Origin: Cafeteria roenbergensis
Lineage: Eukaryota; Sar; Bigyra; Bicosoecida; Cafeteriaceae
Reading direction: 5' to 3'
DNA: 64,000 nucleotides
NCBI GenBank assembly: GCA_008330645.1
Contig: VLTN01000004.1
Coordinates: forward strand, 558,001 to 622,000
The notes below the pieces were generated by a model. It was given only the letters and a program-made list of their open reading frames with translations. It searched no databases and was not told the DNA's origin. Position 1 is the stretch's first letter; each line of letters opens with the position of its first letter. Made by a program: the position numbers and the translations under genes. This document shows positions 48,190 through 58,836 of this stretch, piece after piece.

Positions 48190-50616
48190 ATGAGCCAAAA
48201 GTCAACTGGCCAGTCAACTGCCCGCAAGCCGGCAGGCGTGGTTGCTGACCTGTCGAGCTGCCGCTACGGGGTGGTGCACCACGCAGCGTTGTCTCTCGGC
48301 TGGCGCGTCGCGGACGAGGGCTCGGAGGACTGGGACGTGCAGTGGCTGGACAAGAACGTCATTGCGCAGCGCGTGCTGCGCCTGGCGCCTTGGCAGCGCA
48401 TCAACCACTTTGTGGGCATGGACGCCGTCAGTAGCAAGCCGAACCTGGTTCGAACCCTGCGTCGGCTGCCGCCGGGGCAGGAGGTCAGCCCACAGGCGTG
48501 GCTTCTCCCCGGCGAGGCATCAGCGTTTGCTGCTGCACTGCGCTCCAACCCGCTCAAGGGCGGCAAGACGTTCATCGTCAAGCCAGAGGCCGAGTGCCAG
48601 GGCCGAGGGATTTTCCTTGCGAGGCGCCCGGAGGACGTGCCTCGCGGCAAGCTCGAAGGCGGCAGCTTCGTGGCGCAGCAGTACGTGGAGCGGCCGCTGC
48701 TGCTTGGCGGGCACAAGTTTGACCTGCGCGTCTACGTGCTCGTCACCAGTGCCGCCCCTCTGCGGGTGTTCCTTTTCGACGACGGGCTGGTCCGCCTCTG
48801 CGCGTCGCCGTACAGGAAGCCGCACTCGAGCAACCTGGCGACTGCCACCGTGCACCTGACGAACTTCGCCATCAACAGGCACGCGGAGGCGCCAGCGGCA
48901 GAGGCGGCGGACGGGACGGCAGGGAGCGCAGCCGGGGCGCACGCGGCGGGGGCGGCCGGTGCGACGGCCACGCCAGCCGCGGCCAGCGGCGAGGGCCAGG
49001 GCAGCGCCGCCGGGGTCTCGGGCCGGCTCAGCGCTGGCACCGCGGCCACGCCTGCCGCGCCCGCCGCGCCGTCCCTCGGGCCGCCCCCCCCAGACGAAGC
49101 AGCGCCCCCCGGCGCGTCGCAATGCAAGCGGAGCATTCACTGGCTGATGCGGCACTTGCGGTCGGAGGGGGTCGATGCGGCGGCCGTGTGGGCCCGGGTG
49201 GCGGACTGCATCAACCGGACGCTGCTCGCGGCCCGGCCCGAGCTCGAGCACGGCTACGTTGCCGCCTCGAGGGGCTCTGCCGGCGGGTCTGGACGGCGCT
49301 GCTTCGAGCTGCTGGGGGTGGACGTGCTGCTGGACCGCGACCTGCGTCCCTGGGTGATCGAGGTGAACCACAGCCCGTCGCTCGTGTGTGGCTCGGCGCT
49401 GGACTGGCGCGTGAAGCACGGCGCGGTGAGTGAGGCTCTGGACATGCTAGGCCAGCGGCGCGGCGACCAGCGGCGGGCGCGAAAGCAGTCTGCGCGCGCG
49501 GCCAAGTCGCGCCTCTACGCAGCAGCGGCCGCTCCCTCCCCCCGCGCCCCTGGTGGCGAGGCGGCCCCGGGGGCGGGCTCGTGCGCGGCGGGGCCATCCG
49601 CCACAGAGCAGCGCGCCCGCAGGCTGGAGCGCTCGCGCGCGCGCATGTTCTGGCGGACGCTGCCGGTGCCCGGGTCCGAGCCTGGCGACCCGGACTGCGC
49701 CGCCACCGAAGTGGATACCCGGGTTAAGAACTTGCGCGAGCGAGCCCGGGTGGCAGTATCCAGGCCGGAGGCTGCCGGCCCGACGGACGACAAGTTCGGC
49801 TCCACGGCGGCGTCAGCGCTGGACGGCGCTGGGTACGACGCGGCGCTGCCCTGGGGTGAGCCTTTGGCAGTCGTGGCGGCCCACGCGGCTGCGTGGCAGG
49901 CAGAGCTGCGCAGGCTGGCGAGCGCGTATCCTGCCATCGAGTCGGCAGTTGGCCGGCCGCCGGCCGCCGCCCCCCCTCCGCGAGGGTACTCTGCCCCGGG
50001 CGCCGGCCGTGCGAGCGAACCGGGGGCCGCTGGCCGCGCCGAGAGCGCCGGCGCGGCGGGGGAAGGCGGGACCGCTGGCGGCGCCATATCGGCCAGTCAG
50101 CTCGCTGGCTCGGCAGCGGGGCGCTTGCGCAGGGACTCCCCGTCCAGGTCAGATGGCCGCCCACCCAGCGCCCGGCAGGCAGTGCGCCACCGGTCAGCGC
50201 GCGAGCAGCGCGCACGCGCTGCGCAGCTGGCCGCGCCCCGCACCGCGCGCTCGAGCGAGGCTGCGCGGATTACGGCCAGACCCGTGCAAGTGCTGCGACG
50301 AGGGCCCCACCAGCGGGCCAGCGGCCTTGCGTGTGCCACAATCGCCCTGCAGCGGCTCGACCTGCTGCCGCCCAGTTCAGATGCAGCGGCAGCTTCGGGC
50401 GCGAGTGCTCGCCCTCCCCCTGGCCGAGCGACTGAGCAGCTGGGGCCAGGGCTTGCGTCGCGGGCGCGTCTGCGGGTGGCTGTGGCTGCGGGTGGACGTC
50501 GGCTGCACTCTGGAGGGGCTGCTCTGCCGGGGAGTGGGAGGAGCTCTGGGCCCGCCTTGCGCAATCGTTCAGCGGGGCCTCGGCAGAGCACGCACCCGCG
50601 GCGCAGCGCAATCTAG
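48190..50616 (+). CDS. TTLL: Tubulin tyrosine ligase-like protein (TTLL, probable glutamylase/glycylase)
   Basis: ATP-grasp enzyme that adds amino acids to tubulin or related tails. One exon, 808 aa, ATG at 48190. The TTL core spans about 25-415: DWDVQWLDKNVIAQRVL, QRINHFVGMDAVSSKPNLVR, the ATP-grasp lysine block TFIVKPEAECQGRGIFLARR (about 127), QQYVERPLLLGGHKFDLRVY (about 165), TVHLTNFAINRHA (about 225) and ELLGVDVLLDRDLRPWVIEV then NHSPSL, which holds the Glu and Asn metal ligands (about 373-398). The HLTNFAIN and KFDLRVY motifs mark a TTLL rather than plain TTL. An Ala/Pro-rich insertion of about 75 residues interrupts the core near 235-310. The last 370 residues are disordered. Microtubules of a flagellum are the likely substrate. 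The stop codon overlaps that of AMMECR1. Confidence 0.9.
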   Translation: MSQKSTGQSTARKPAGVVADLSSCRYGVVHHAALSLGWRVADEGSEDWDVQWLDKNVIAQRVLRLAPWQRINHFVGMDAVSSKPNLVRTLRRLPPGQEVSPQAWLLPGEASAFAAALRSNPLKGGKTFIVKPEAECQGRGIFLARRPEDVPRGKLEGGSFVAQQYVERPLLLGGHKFDLRVYVLVTSAAPLRVFLFDDGLVRLCASPYRKPHSSNLATATVHLTNFAINRHAEAPAAEAADGTAGSAAGAHAAGAAGATATPAAASGEGQGSAAGVSGRLSAGTAATPAAPAAPSLGPPPPDEAAPPGASQCKRSIHWLMRHLRSEGVDAAAVWARVADCINRTLLAARPELEHGYVAASRGSAGGSGRRCFELLGVDVLLDRDLRPWVIEVNHSPSLVCGSALDWRVKHGAVSEALDMLGQRRGDQRRARKQSARAAKSRLYAAAAAPSPRAPGGEAAPGAGSCAAGPSATEQRARRLERSRARMFWRTLPVPGSEPGDPDCAATEVDTRVKNLRERARVAVSRPEAAGPTDDKFGSTAASALDGAGYDAALPWGEPLAVVAAHAAAWQAELRRLASAYPAIESAVGRPPAAAPPPRGYSAPGAGRASEPGAAGRAESAGAAGEGGTAGGAISASQLAGSAAGRLRRDSPSRSDGRPPSARQAVRHRSAREQRARAAQLAAPRTARSSEAARITARPVQVLRRGPHQRASGLACATIALQRLDLLPPSSDAAAASGASARPPPGRATEQLGPGLASRARLRVAVAAGGRRLHSGGAALPGSGRSSGPALRNRSAGPRQSTHPRRSAI

Positions 50617-51641
50617 CGGGCGCCCATGGCAGCCTGGAACTCTGCGTGCGTGGCCTTGGCTTTGCTGCTCTGGTACCGAGTCAGGGTGATTCCGCCCAGG
50701 AGCGCCTCGTCGACGGCTCCCCGGTAGCCGGATTTGCGCACAAGCGACGCGACGGTTTCGCGGTGGTCCCACCCTGCACAGGGGTGGTGCGTGTGTGCGT
50801 GCGAGCGAGCGTACGGTGGGGCGGTGGTGGTGGTGAGGGGGGAGGGGTGGGGGGGGGGGGGGGTGCACGGTGCGCCAAGGCTGCACTCTCAGCGGGACTG
50901 GTCCGGGCCAGAGCCCGCCGGTCATGCGCTTTGTGCCCCACTGGCTGCCCGCTCACCTTGCTCGTGCGCCACCTCGGGCAAGTATGTGGCGCTGAACTTG
51001 CGTCCGCCAGACTCAAAATCGATGATGATGCCGTGCTTCTTGATCTCAAAGTCGTTCCAGGCCAGGGGGCCTTCGTAGTCAACAAGGAGGCTCACGCAGC
51101 ACTGCAGACCCGGCAGCTCGTGCTCCGCAATCGGGTCGAAGCGGCGGTCGCCAAAGGCCCTGCAGTGCGCGAATACAACGGCGGTCACCCCGCAACAGGT
51201 TTGCCGAGGGGGCGAGCTCCCTGGGCCTGTGCGAAGGCATCGGGCTACGCTTGGCCCACGCATGGACTCACGCCAAGTTTGCATACTCCCCCAGTTGGCT
51301 GAGCGGCCTGGGACTCAAGCACCCGATGCAGCCCCGCAGCACCCACGATCCGTCGCGGGCCTTGGTGTTGAAGGTCACAAAGTATGGGCTGCAAAGCCGC
51401 AAGGCAAGTTCCGTCGCAAACGCCATCGAGGCGGCGGGCTGTGAGGGAGCGCGGGTCGGCTTTCGGCGACTCGCCGGCACGCGAGCCGACCATGCGCTCA
51501 CCACTCAATGTCGTCCCACGCGGCAGGGCTGGCTGGCGCCGCCCTTTTGGCCAGGGCGGCCTGCACGGTCGCAAATGCGTGGAAGCAATGTTCCACGGCC
51601 GCTCGAGCCGGCTCGCCTGCCCGCCGAGCTGCGGCAGCCAT
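50613..51641 (-). CDS. AMMECR1: AMMECR1-domain protein
   Basis: Conserved small protein of unknown biochemical role, found from archaea to humans. Four exons on the minus strand, 51641-51502, 51388-51272, 51159-50957 and 50773-50613, join in frame (GTGAGC, GTGAGT and GTGAGC donors, CAG acceptors) into 206 aa. Exon 1 gives the N-terminal helix (VEHCFHAFATVQAALAK). Exon 2 carries PYFVTFNTKARDG and the hallmark LRGCIG. Exon 3 has DRRFDPIAEHELPGLQCCVS, LLVDYEG and FSATYLPEVAHEQG. Exon 4 completes WDHRETVASLVRKSGYRGAV and the ITLTRYQSSKA end. The intron in exon 3-4 holds a long G run. The stop codon shares the palindrome CTAG with the stop of the TTLL gene on the other strand. Confidence 0.93.
50849..50863 (+). 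repeat. G15 homopolymer inside the last AMMECR1 intron
   Basis: A run of 15 G on the plus strand (C on the AMMECR1 transcript), preceded by shorter G runs (gtggtggtgaggggggagggg). The G-tract cluster could form a G-quadruplex on the plus strand. It is confined to the intron 50774-50956. Confidence 0.85.
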
Positions 51642-51817
51642 GCTGTCGCCAATCGCCAGCGGAGCAACAAGCGAGCAGGTAGGAACAACCACGCGCTGCG
51701 CCTCGCGCGGCTTCTTCCTGAGTGGTTCCGTGCGGGCCACGCGCCGAGCAGAGCAAGCTCGAGCGCCTGACGGACCTCTGGGAGCTGGGCCAGACCCCAC
51801 ACTCGACTGCGGCACGG
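51642..51817. promoter_or_regulatory. Divergent promoter between AMMECR1 and SAMHD1
   Basis: 176 bp between the two start codons. No TATA-like motif. The size matches other divergent spacers in the window. Confidence 0.35.
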
Positions 51818-54518
51818 ATGGAGCAAGCACGGCCCCGCCGGAAGCCCAAGCTCTTCAACGATGCAGTACACGGTGAGCTTGGGGAAGTGGGTCGGACGCG
51901 AGGACGCGGCGCCGGCACCTACCTGCTGCCACTGCACCTGAGGGCCCGTCCGCACCCGCTGCCCCGCGCGCAGGGCACATCCCACTGGAACCACTCTGTG
52001 TTGAAATCGTAGACACGCCTGAATTCCAAAGGCTGCGGGACCTGAAGCAGCTCGGAGGCTGCTACCTTGGTGAGCGCGCACCGGCACATTTAAATTGCGT
52101 TTGCGTCTGGTTCGGGCGCGCCTCCGCCTCCCGCCAACGTCAAGCAAAGCGCGCTCCCAGACCCCGCTCGTCGTTGCACCTACCTCACGCAGTGTTTCCC
52201 ACTGCATCTCACAACCGGTTCGAGCACTCGCTTGGTGTGTGCTACCTGTCGGGCAGGATGATCGACCATCTCGCGGACTCACAGCCAGAGCTCAAAATCA
52301 CCGACGAAGAGCGGCTTTGCGTCCGCATTGCCGGCCTGTGCCACGATTTGTGAGGCAAGGGCGCTGCTGCCGCGGGGAGCGCGCTGGCACAAGCCCAAGG
52401 TCGGCTTGCTGCTCTTGGCTGCGGAGATGCGCAGGTCCGTGCGACAAATTTGCCTGCACCCCGCCGTGGTACCCTGGCTGGCCCGCCTGCGCAGGGGACA
52501 CGGCCCGCTATCGCACGCTTTCGAGTCGACATTCCTTCCGGCTGCGCGCGCACGCCGGGCAGCGCGGGAGGCTGCGGCCGGTGTCGGCTCTTCGGGCAGC
52601 GCCGCCGCCTGGAAGCACGAGTGGGCATCTGTGCGCATGCTCGAGCATCTGGTGCGCAAGAACGGCCTCCTCGCCTCGTTTCGCGAGAACGGGCTGACCG
52701 AGCGTTCGCTGCACCTGATCCAGGAGCTGATTCTGGGCGACGAGGAGGAGGCTCCGCCTGAGTTCGAATTCAAGTCCCTCGGCAGGCGCTTCCTCTACGA
52801 CATCGTGGCAAACAAGGCCAACGGCATCGACACCGACAAGGTGAGGAGCACTTGCTGCACGTCGCCGTTCCAGATGCCGCCTCCGGCTCTCTGGGAAGCG
52901 AGTCGCTCCGTGAAGCCGGCTCGTCTTGCCAGCTGCACGCACCCCGACGCCGCGCCGCCTCCACGCCGCAAGCGACCCCCCCGGCCCATCCACACCTGGC
53001 ATGCTGGGCAAGCCCTCCTCGGATGCCCTTGCCGCCACGCGCAGGGCGACTACTTCATGCGAGACGCGCAGATGCTTGGCATGCGGGTGGGCTACGACTG
53101 GGGCCGCATGCTCAAGTTTGCGCGCGTGGCCGATTTCGAGGGGGCTCAACGAATCTGCTTCCAGGAGAAGGAGGGTGAGCTTGCGGCCACGAGCTCGAGG
53201 GCTGCCTTGGCTGCAGCACCGCGCTCCTCCTGACCTGCCCCGCGAGCGCCGGACGCTCCCCCCGCAGCCTGGCAGCTGTACGAGTTGTTCCACAGCAGGT
53301 ACACGCTACACAAGAGGGCGTACCAGCACCGAGTTGGCAAGGCCGCGGAGACAATGCTGGTCGAGGCGCTCGTTCTGGCTGACGACTTCCTGACGCTCCC
53401 GGGCGCTGGCGGCACTCGTTGCCGTGTGAGCGACTGCGTGGAGGACATGGAGGCGTACGCACACCTGTCTGACTCCGTTTTCGCCCTGATTGAGACGTCG
53501 GACAAGCCGGAAATGCGCCCGGCCCAGGAGCTCATCGGAAGGGTGAAGCGGCGGCAGCTTTACCCCTTTGTCGGGCAGATCGTGCTGCCCCCGCCAAGTG
53601 AGTGGCCGCTGCGCCACGCGCCGCTCACCGTAGTCTTGTGGGGCGCGGGGGGCGCGGGGGAGTCGCGACGTGTTCCTCCGCTTGCGCCGCTACTCTCGCA
53701 GCAGCTCGCAGAGCGAGCTCGTGTTGCTGGTTTGCATGTGGCCCGCTGCCCGCCCCGTGCGCGTCGCAGAGACTTGGCTTTTCGACGTCACGCCGCGCGG
53801 GCGCGTCGACGCCGTGAAGGTGGCCTCCGAGCTGGTTGCGTTCATGAACGCCACGCTCGAGGGCCAGAGCGTGAGCACAGACGCCATCGTGGTGGACGCC
53901 CTGCGCCTCAACTACGGGCAGGGGGCAAGCAACCCAATGGAGAACGTGGGGTTCATCAGCCGAAAGGACGAGTCGAGCGAGGTCGCAGGTGCGCTGCCCG
54001 TTGCGTTTCGGATCGCCAAGGACCACGTGTCCGCGCTTCTCCCCAACCACTTTGAAGAGAACACCCTGAGAGTCTTCTGCAAGGACGACGCGCCCAAAGT
54101 GAGGGCAGCTGCGCTCGCGGCCTTTCAGCGCTGGTGCGCCCGCTACGTGCCGAGCACCGGGCGCTCGCCCCCAGCCTCCTCATCGGCGCATGCGGATTCT
54201 GGGCGCCTGGAGGGCACAAGCACTGGATTCCGTTCCGTCCCTCCCGGCGACCCTGCCGCCGCTGCCGCCGGCCCTGCAGCGAAGTGCACAGGGTCGCCGG
54301 AGAGGCGAATGTCGGCCCCGTGCACGCCAGCCAACCCGGGGTCGGCCCCCGCCACAGCCCATGCGTCCATTCACCGCGGCAACAGCAGCTGCCGAATGTC
54401 GCCCATCTTCGAGGACAGCGAGCCTGAGTCCCCGGCTCGGGCCAGCAAGCGGCCGCGTGAAGGCAAGGACGAGAGTGCGCGACGTCGGCCCGCCATGTTC
54501 TCCTTTAGCCAGGCATAG
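51818..54518 (+). CDS. SAMHD1: SAMHD1-type HD-domain dNTP triphosphohydrolase
   Basis: Cleaves dNTPs to nucleosides and triphosphate, lowering the dNTP pool. Seven exons, 51818-51872, 51974-52069, 52193-52349, 52495-52840, 53045-53174, 53268-53597 and 53770-54518, join in frame (all GTGAG donors, CAG acceptors) into 620 aa. The HD metal site is complete: [31 protein letters not shown] split over exons 3/4, and KANGIDTDK. Other family blocks are [73 protein letters not shown] and [20 protein letters not shown]. The N-terminal SAM domain of vertebrate SAMHD1 is missing; the protein starts almost at the HD domain. A disordered tail of about 130 residues ends in a basic cluster ([19 protein letters not shown]), a possible nuclear signal. 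The last exon junction (acceptor 53769) is the least certain. Confidence 0.93.
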
Positions 54519-54631
54519 CGATGCTCGGCAGTGGTTGCACGAGTGTTGGGGGGTTGTGTGGTGTGGCTGCGAGCACCGGACCGTCCAATCTCTGCACATT
54601 CAAACGCCGCAGCGCAAGGCTGGCACGCTCA

Positions 54632-55465
54632 TCACGCAAGCGGCATTGGGTTCCGCAGCCCCAGCGGCAGGCGGTCGAGGCTGAGCGCGAGGCAAAGGCG
54701 GTCGTACTGCTGGCGGGCGCTCGTCATGAGCGGCCCGTCAAATGCCGGCTGCGCGGCGCACGCGACAGTGTCGTCTGTGACTGGCTCGGGGTACCGGCTG
54801 CCGCGTGCCCATCCATCCGACGAAGCCGCCTTAACGAACAGCTCCAAAAAGTGCCGGACCCTCGAGCGCAGCGCGTCCTTGACCGAGTCACCCGCGTCCA
54901 AAAGGAGAACGAGGAAGGACGCCGCGCGGTCGTGGCACATGGCGATGAGGTGGTCGGGGACGACGAGCTGCGCGCTCGTGGCGCCCGCTGCAAGGGACGC
55001 CGCCGACGGTGGCACAGTTGTCAGCCTGTCCAGCAGCCGGGGGAACCAAATGTCCACCAAGAAGGCAGCATCTGACACCTGCGCGTCCGCCTCTGCGAGC
55101 GAGTCGCGAGGCTTGGCCTCGGCAGCCGCGGCAGCTGCCGCGGCGGAAACGGAGTCCGTCGCTGGGAGCTTCCGGCTCTCCGGCCCAGCAATGCGCACCG
55201 CCTCTGCGTGCGCCTGCGTAAACGAGCTAACAACGAACGGCAGAACTGCCAGGCACGCCTCCCCTCCGTCCAGGGCGGCCAGCGCCGCCCGACGGACCTC
55301 TGGGCGGTGCACTCTCATTTGCCACTTGGCCGCCACGGCCGTCAGCAGCCCCGCGCCCTCCGCGCCGCACGCCACGGCGCGCATCGCCGCTTGGGCCAGC
55401 CGTGCATGCGCATCCCTCTCTGCCTCCTGCGGGGTCTTTTGCGCCGGGTCGGCGCGCGAGCCTGC

Positions 55466-55536
<71 letters not shown>

Positions 55537-57401
55537 CTGGGCCAGCGGCCGTCCCGGTGGGGGACGCCGGGGCGCTCGCGGCCGCTGCCCGAGCCTCCAA
55601 GGCAGCCTCGGCGCTTGTGACTGCGGTGCCTGCCCACGTCAGCGCCGCCCACACCCGCACGGGCGCTGCCTGCGCGCCGCTGGCCGCATCGGCTTGGGAG
55701 GGCGCCACGATCGTCCCCGCGCACACAGCGGCAGTTGCTTGCGCGAGGTGCCGCATGCGGGGGACCTGCGCGGGGGCGCGGCGAGACCGGGCGCAGGCAG
55801 CTGCGGCATCGGCAGCGGCCCGCAGCACCACCCGCGCGAAGCATGGGTCCGAGAGCACGCACCGAGCGTGCAGCAGCGCGTGCGCCTCCGAGTCGGCGGA
55901 CACGCCGTCCGCCGCGACGGTTCCCACCTCGCTGGCGGCCTCCGCGAGCTGCTGCTTGTTCTCCGCCTCGCGCGCGAGCGGCCCAAGCGCCTTGATGAAC
56001 TCGTCGGTGCAGCGGCGGGCGGCCACGGTGATTTGGTGCTGCCTGCCGTTGAACAGCTCGCTGTTTTGGTACACCAGGCGCGCGTCGGCCTCGGCCTCCG
56101 CCTTGGTGGCGTAGCTGTCGGACTTGCGCGCGATGGTCCCGAAGTCCATTGGAGTCGGCACCTTGAGCGTGTAGGTGTCCTTGAGCTGCGGCCACAGCGT
56201 GGTCACGGGGGCGAAGTAGTGTCCGTGTTTGTCCACTCGCCGCCGAACCAGCTTGCACGACTCCCGCACTGCTGCCCCCAGCGAGTCCACTGACGCGCTG
56301 AAGGCCGGCTTGCGCCCGCCTGAGCTCGACTTGGTGGCTACGGCTGCCCGCGCCTGCTCCTGCGCCTTGCGCCTCAGGCCGGCCTCTCGCGCAGAGACCA
56401 GCACCTGCAGCGCGTCCATCACCGCCTTGAGCGACGTTGGGTTGACGTCCTTGGCCATGATGATGCCGTGGCAGGCCCGGCACAGAGCAGCCAGCTGGTC
56501 AACGTGCGCGTGCTTGCGCGACAAGCGTGCCCCAACGGCCGCGCGAATCGCGGCCAGCGCCCGGAAGCCGGAGTGCATGTGGATGTCCACCATCATGTCC
56601 AACGCCTCGGAGGCGAACTGCGGACCGGCTGACGCGCACGCAGACGCGATCTCATCCACAGTGCGGCTCATCTTCGAGCCCCTGCGACTCGCGCACATCG
56701 GGACCACGGCAGCGGGGCGGGGCTGGTCAGTCGGGGGGTCGTTGCGCGGCTGCGCCTCGCGGTGGCGGGGCAGCGACCGCAGTGGCAGACGACGGCGGAG
56801 CTTTGACACTGCCCGAGAGGCGCACTCACGGCTCCAGCCCGACGTTGAAATTCACCACACAGAACCGTGCCACCGCGTTCATTGAGGAGCCTAGGAAGCG
56901 AGCCAACTCGTCGCGAACGTGGCCCAAGAAGGAGGCCTTGGAGCGTGCCAGGAGCGCGCGCTTGGACGCGTCGTCGAGCACTGCAGGGAGCTTGTTGTAC
57001 TCGCCAGCCAGGTCAATGATGTCGCGCGGCAACGAGTCCACTCCCAGGCGCCGGATCACGGCCGCCGCGAGCGGCAGCAGCGTTTCGGACCGAGCCTCCA
57101 GTACCTGGCGCAGCACGTCCTCGACTGCTGCCCTGGGCGCCTCGGTCGCACGGGTGCGAAGCATGTCCGCCTGGGCAACCGCCACTGCCGCGTACACTGC
57201 CGACAGATCCGCACCGAGCTCCGAGAGGAGCGGGATCAGCGCCTCCCACTCTGGCAGGCCGAGGCGAACGCTCGCCGCGGCGTTTGCGAGCCCCCCGAGC
57301 GGAACAGTCGCCAAGAACGCGCGCCCCTTCTCCCCGAAGATGTATTTCGGGCGGCCGTCAGCGGCGGCGGCCGCGCCCGACGCGGCGTCGCGGTCGGCCA
57401 T
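54632..57401 (-). CDS. Bromodomain protein, 873 aa
   Basis: Two exons, 57401-56830 and 56681-54632, join in frame (GTGAGT donor, CAG acceptor) into 873 aa. Exon 1 starts MADRDAASG and encodes an all-helical region (KYIFGEKGRAFLATVPLGGL, then DIIDLAGEYNKLPAVLDDAS) not recognised. Exon 2 continues helical to about 300; then comes a bromodomain (about 330-420): HYFAPVTTLWPQLKDTYTLK, VPTPMDFGTIARKSDSYAT and VYQNSELFNGRQHQITVAAR. The acetyl-lysine-contacting Asn position (usually YN) reads FN and is kept. The C-terminal 440 residues are helical repeats interrupted by a poly-Ser run (about 573-595) coded by a (gaggac)n array on the plus strand. The bromodomain suggests a chromatin reader; the rest has no assigned role. 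Confidence 0.83.
55466..55532 (+). repeat. (GAGGAC)n hexamer microsatellite
   Basis: About eleven gaggac units in a row, coding for the poly-Ser run of the bromodomain protein on the minus strand (TCC/TCG alternation). Read on the plus strand it would be Glu-Asp repeats, which explains an open frame there. Confidence 0.9.
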
Positions 57402-57760
57402 TGGGCGCCCGAGCGGTGGACCCTCGCCTGTCCGGCTGCGCCGTTTGGGCGCAGCTCTGCCGCCGATTGCGCCCGCGGGGCGCGCGGTGCGAGCGGGAAG
57501 CACGCCGCCGGGGAAGCGGCAGGGCGGCCGGCGGGGGCGCGCGCGCTCCGCGGAGACGAGCTGCGTGCGCAGCGGACGAGGGCCCCGTCCGCCTCCGCTC
57601 CCTCACAACCGGGGCGCCCAGCAGAGCGAGCGGCGCGCCCGCGCCCCTGCAGAGCTGCAAAGGCCAACGAGCAGCGGCAAGTTGCCATCCGCCGGCGCCT
57701 CGCGGGCGCGCCCCTGCCTCACTCGCCCAGCAGCGTCTCGTTGCGCGCCGCGTTCCCGCC
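57402..57760. promoter_or_regulatory. Divergent region between the bromodomain and tetraspan genes
   Basis: 359 bp between the two start codons, very GC-rich, with Arg/Pro/Ala-coding open frames on both strands but no protein-like segment. Inferred bidirectional promoter. Confidence 0.35.
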
Positions 57761-58836
57761 ATGGAAGAGATGAGCCGCGAAGAGATTGAGCAGAAGGAGG
57801 CGATGTCGCGCGTCACCACGACTACGCACGTGGGTGAGGCGAAGCCTGCGCGCGCCGCGGAGGCGGCGGCTCGTCGCCGCTGCCGGCTGCCCTCCCGCGA
57901 ATGGAGCGCGCCGGCCCCCCGACCAGGATCGGGGCGCCGCCGGGAGGGAGCACACTGCCCCGTTCTGCTCGGGAAGGAGCGGGCCTTGTTGGCGGCGACC
58001 GCCGCGGCTGCAGGCGCGCCACCGGCGGATCTGCGCAACGGCAGCGCCGCCGCCGCACTGCCCTTCGCATTCGCGCTCGCGCCTGACCCCGCCTCGGCCC
58101 TTCCCGGTTCGCGGTCGCCAAACCCCACGATGCGCAGCTCTGGGCCTTGCGCTCATCTTCACGGTCATCTCCATTGTGGCCATCCCGGGGCCGTGGGCCA
58201 CCAAGAACGACGACCTCCAGCAGTTCACGCTGAGCGGGTACTGCTTCCGGGCCAGCACCACGGCAGAATTCTCGTGCGTCGGCTACAACGCCTTCTCGCT
58301 TCCAGGCTCGAACGTGACCTTCTCGGATGCCACTCCCGAGGCTGTCTCTGTGGCGTTTGGCATGACCGTCGCTCAGGTGGCGTTCAATGTCGTGACCCTG
58401 TTCCTCCTTGCCTTCTTCTACATGTCCCTGGGGGCCGAGCCCAGCCCACTCGGCAACGTCCTGTACGCCAAGATCTCCGCCGGTACTGCTGCCCTGGCCT
58501 TCATCTTCGGCCTGGTTGCCATGCTTGCCATCGGTGAGACGGGCCAGCGCGCCGCGCCAATGGCCCTTGCCCAAGGCTGCTCCGCGCTCCCAATGACGTT
58601 CCTGCTGGCTGCCCCCCTGAATTGGCTTGCCTCGCTGAATCGCAGCCGGGGACAAGTCGTTCCAGACGCTCGTGTGGGAGTCCACGCTGACCAAGGACGA
58701 CTGGTTCTGGGGCGCGGGATACTTGCTGAACATCGTGGCTTGGGTCGGCGCACTGCTGCTCGACTGCCTCGTCTTCGTCCTCTGGGCGTTTGCGGCTCCG
58801 GAGGAGGACGAGGAGGAGGACGACGACAAGGAGTGA
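57761..58836 (+). CDS. Four-transmembrane-helix protein, 219 aa
   Basis: Three exons, 57761-57833, 58138-58533 and 58646-58836, join in frame (GTGAGG and GTGAGA donors, CAG acceptors). Exon 1 encodes a short cytosolic start (MEEMSREEIEQKEAMSR). Helix 1 is LGLALIFTVISIVAIPGPW, then a roughly 60-residue loop with two cysteines (GYCFRASTTAEFSCVG) and an NVT glycosylation site. Helix 2 is VAFNVVTLFLLAFFYMSLG, helix 3 ISAGTAALAFIFGLVAMLAI, helix 4 LNIVAWVGALLLDCLVFVLW. The C-terminus is an acidic tail of Glu and Asp. The layout (large first extracellular loop with a Cys pair, four helices) resembles claudin/PMP22 or SUR7-like tetraspans, without a family-specific motif. Confidence 0.85.
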
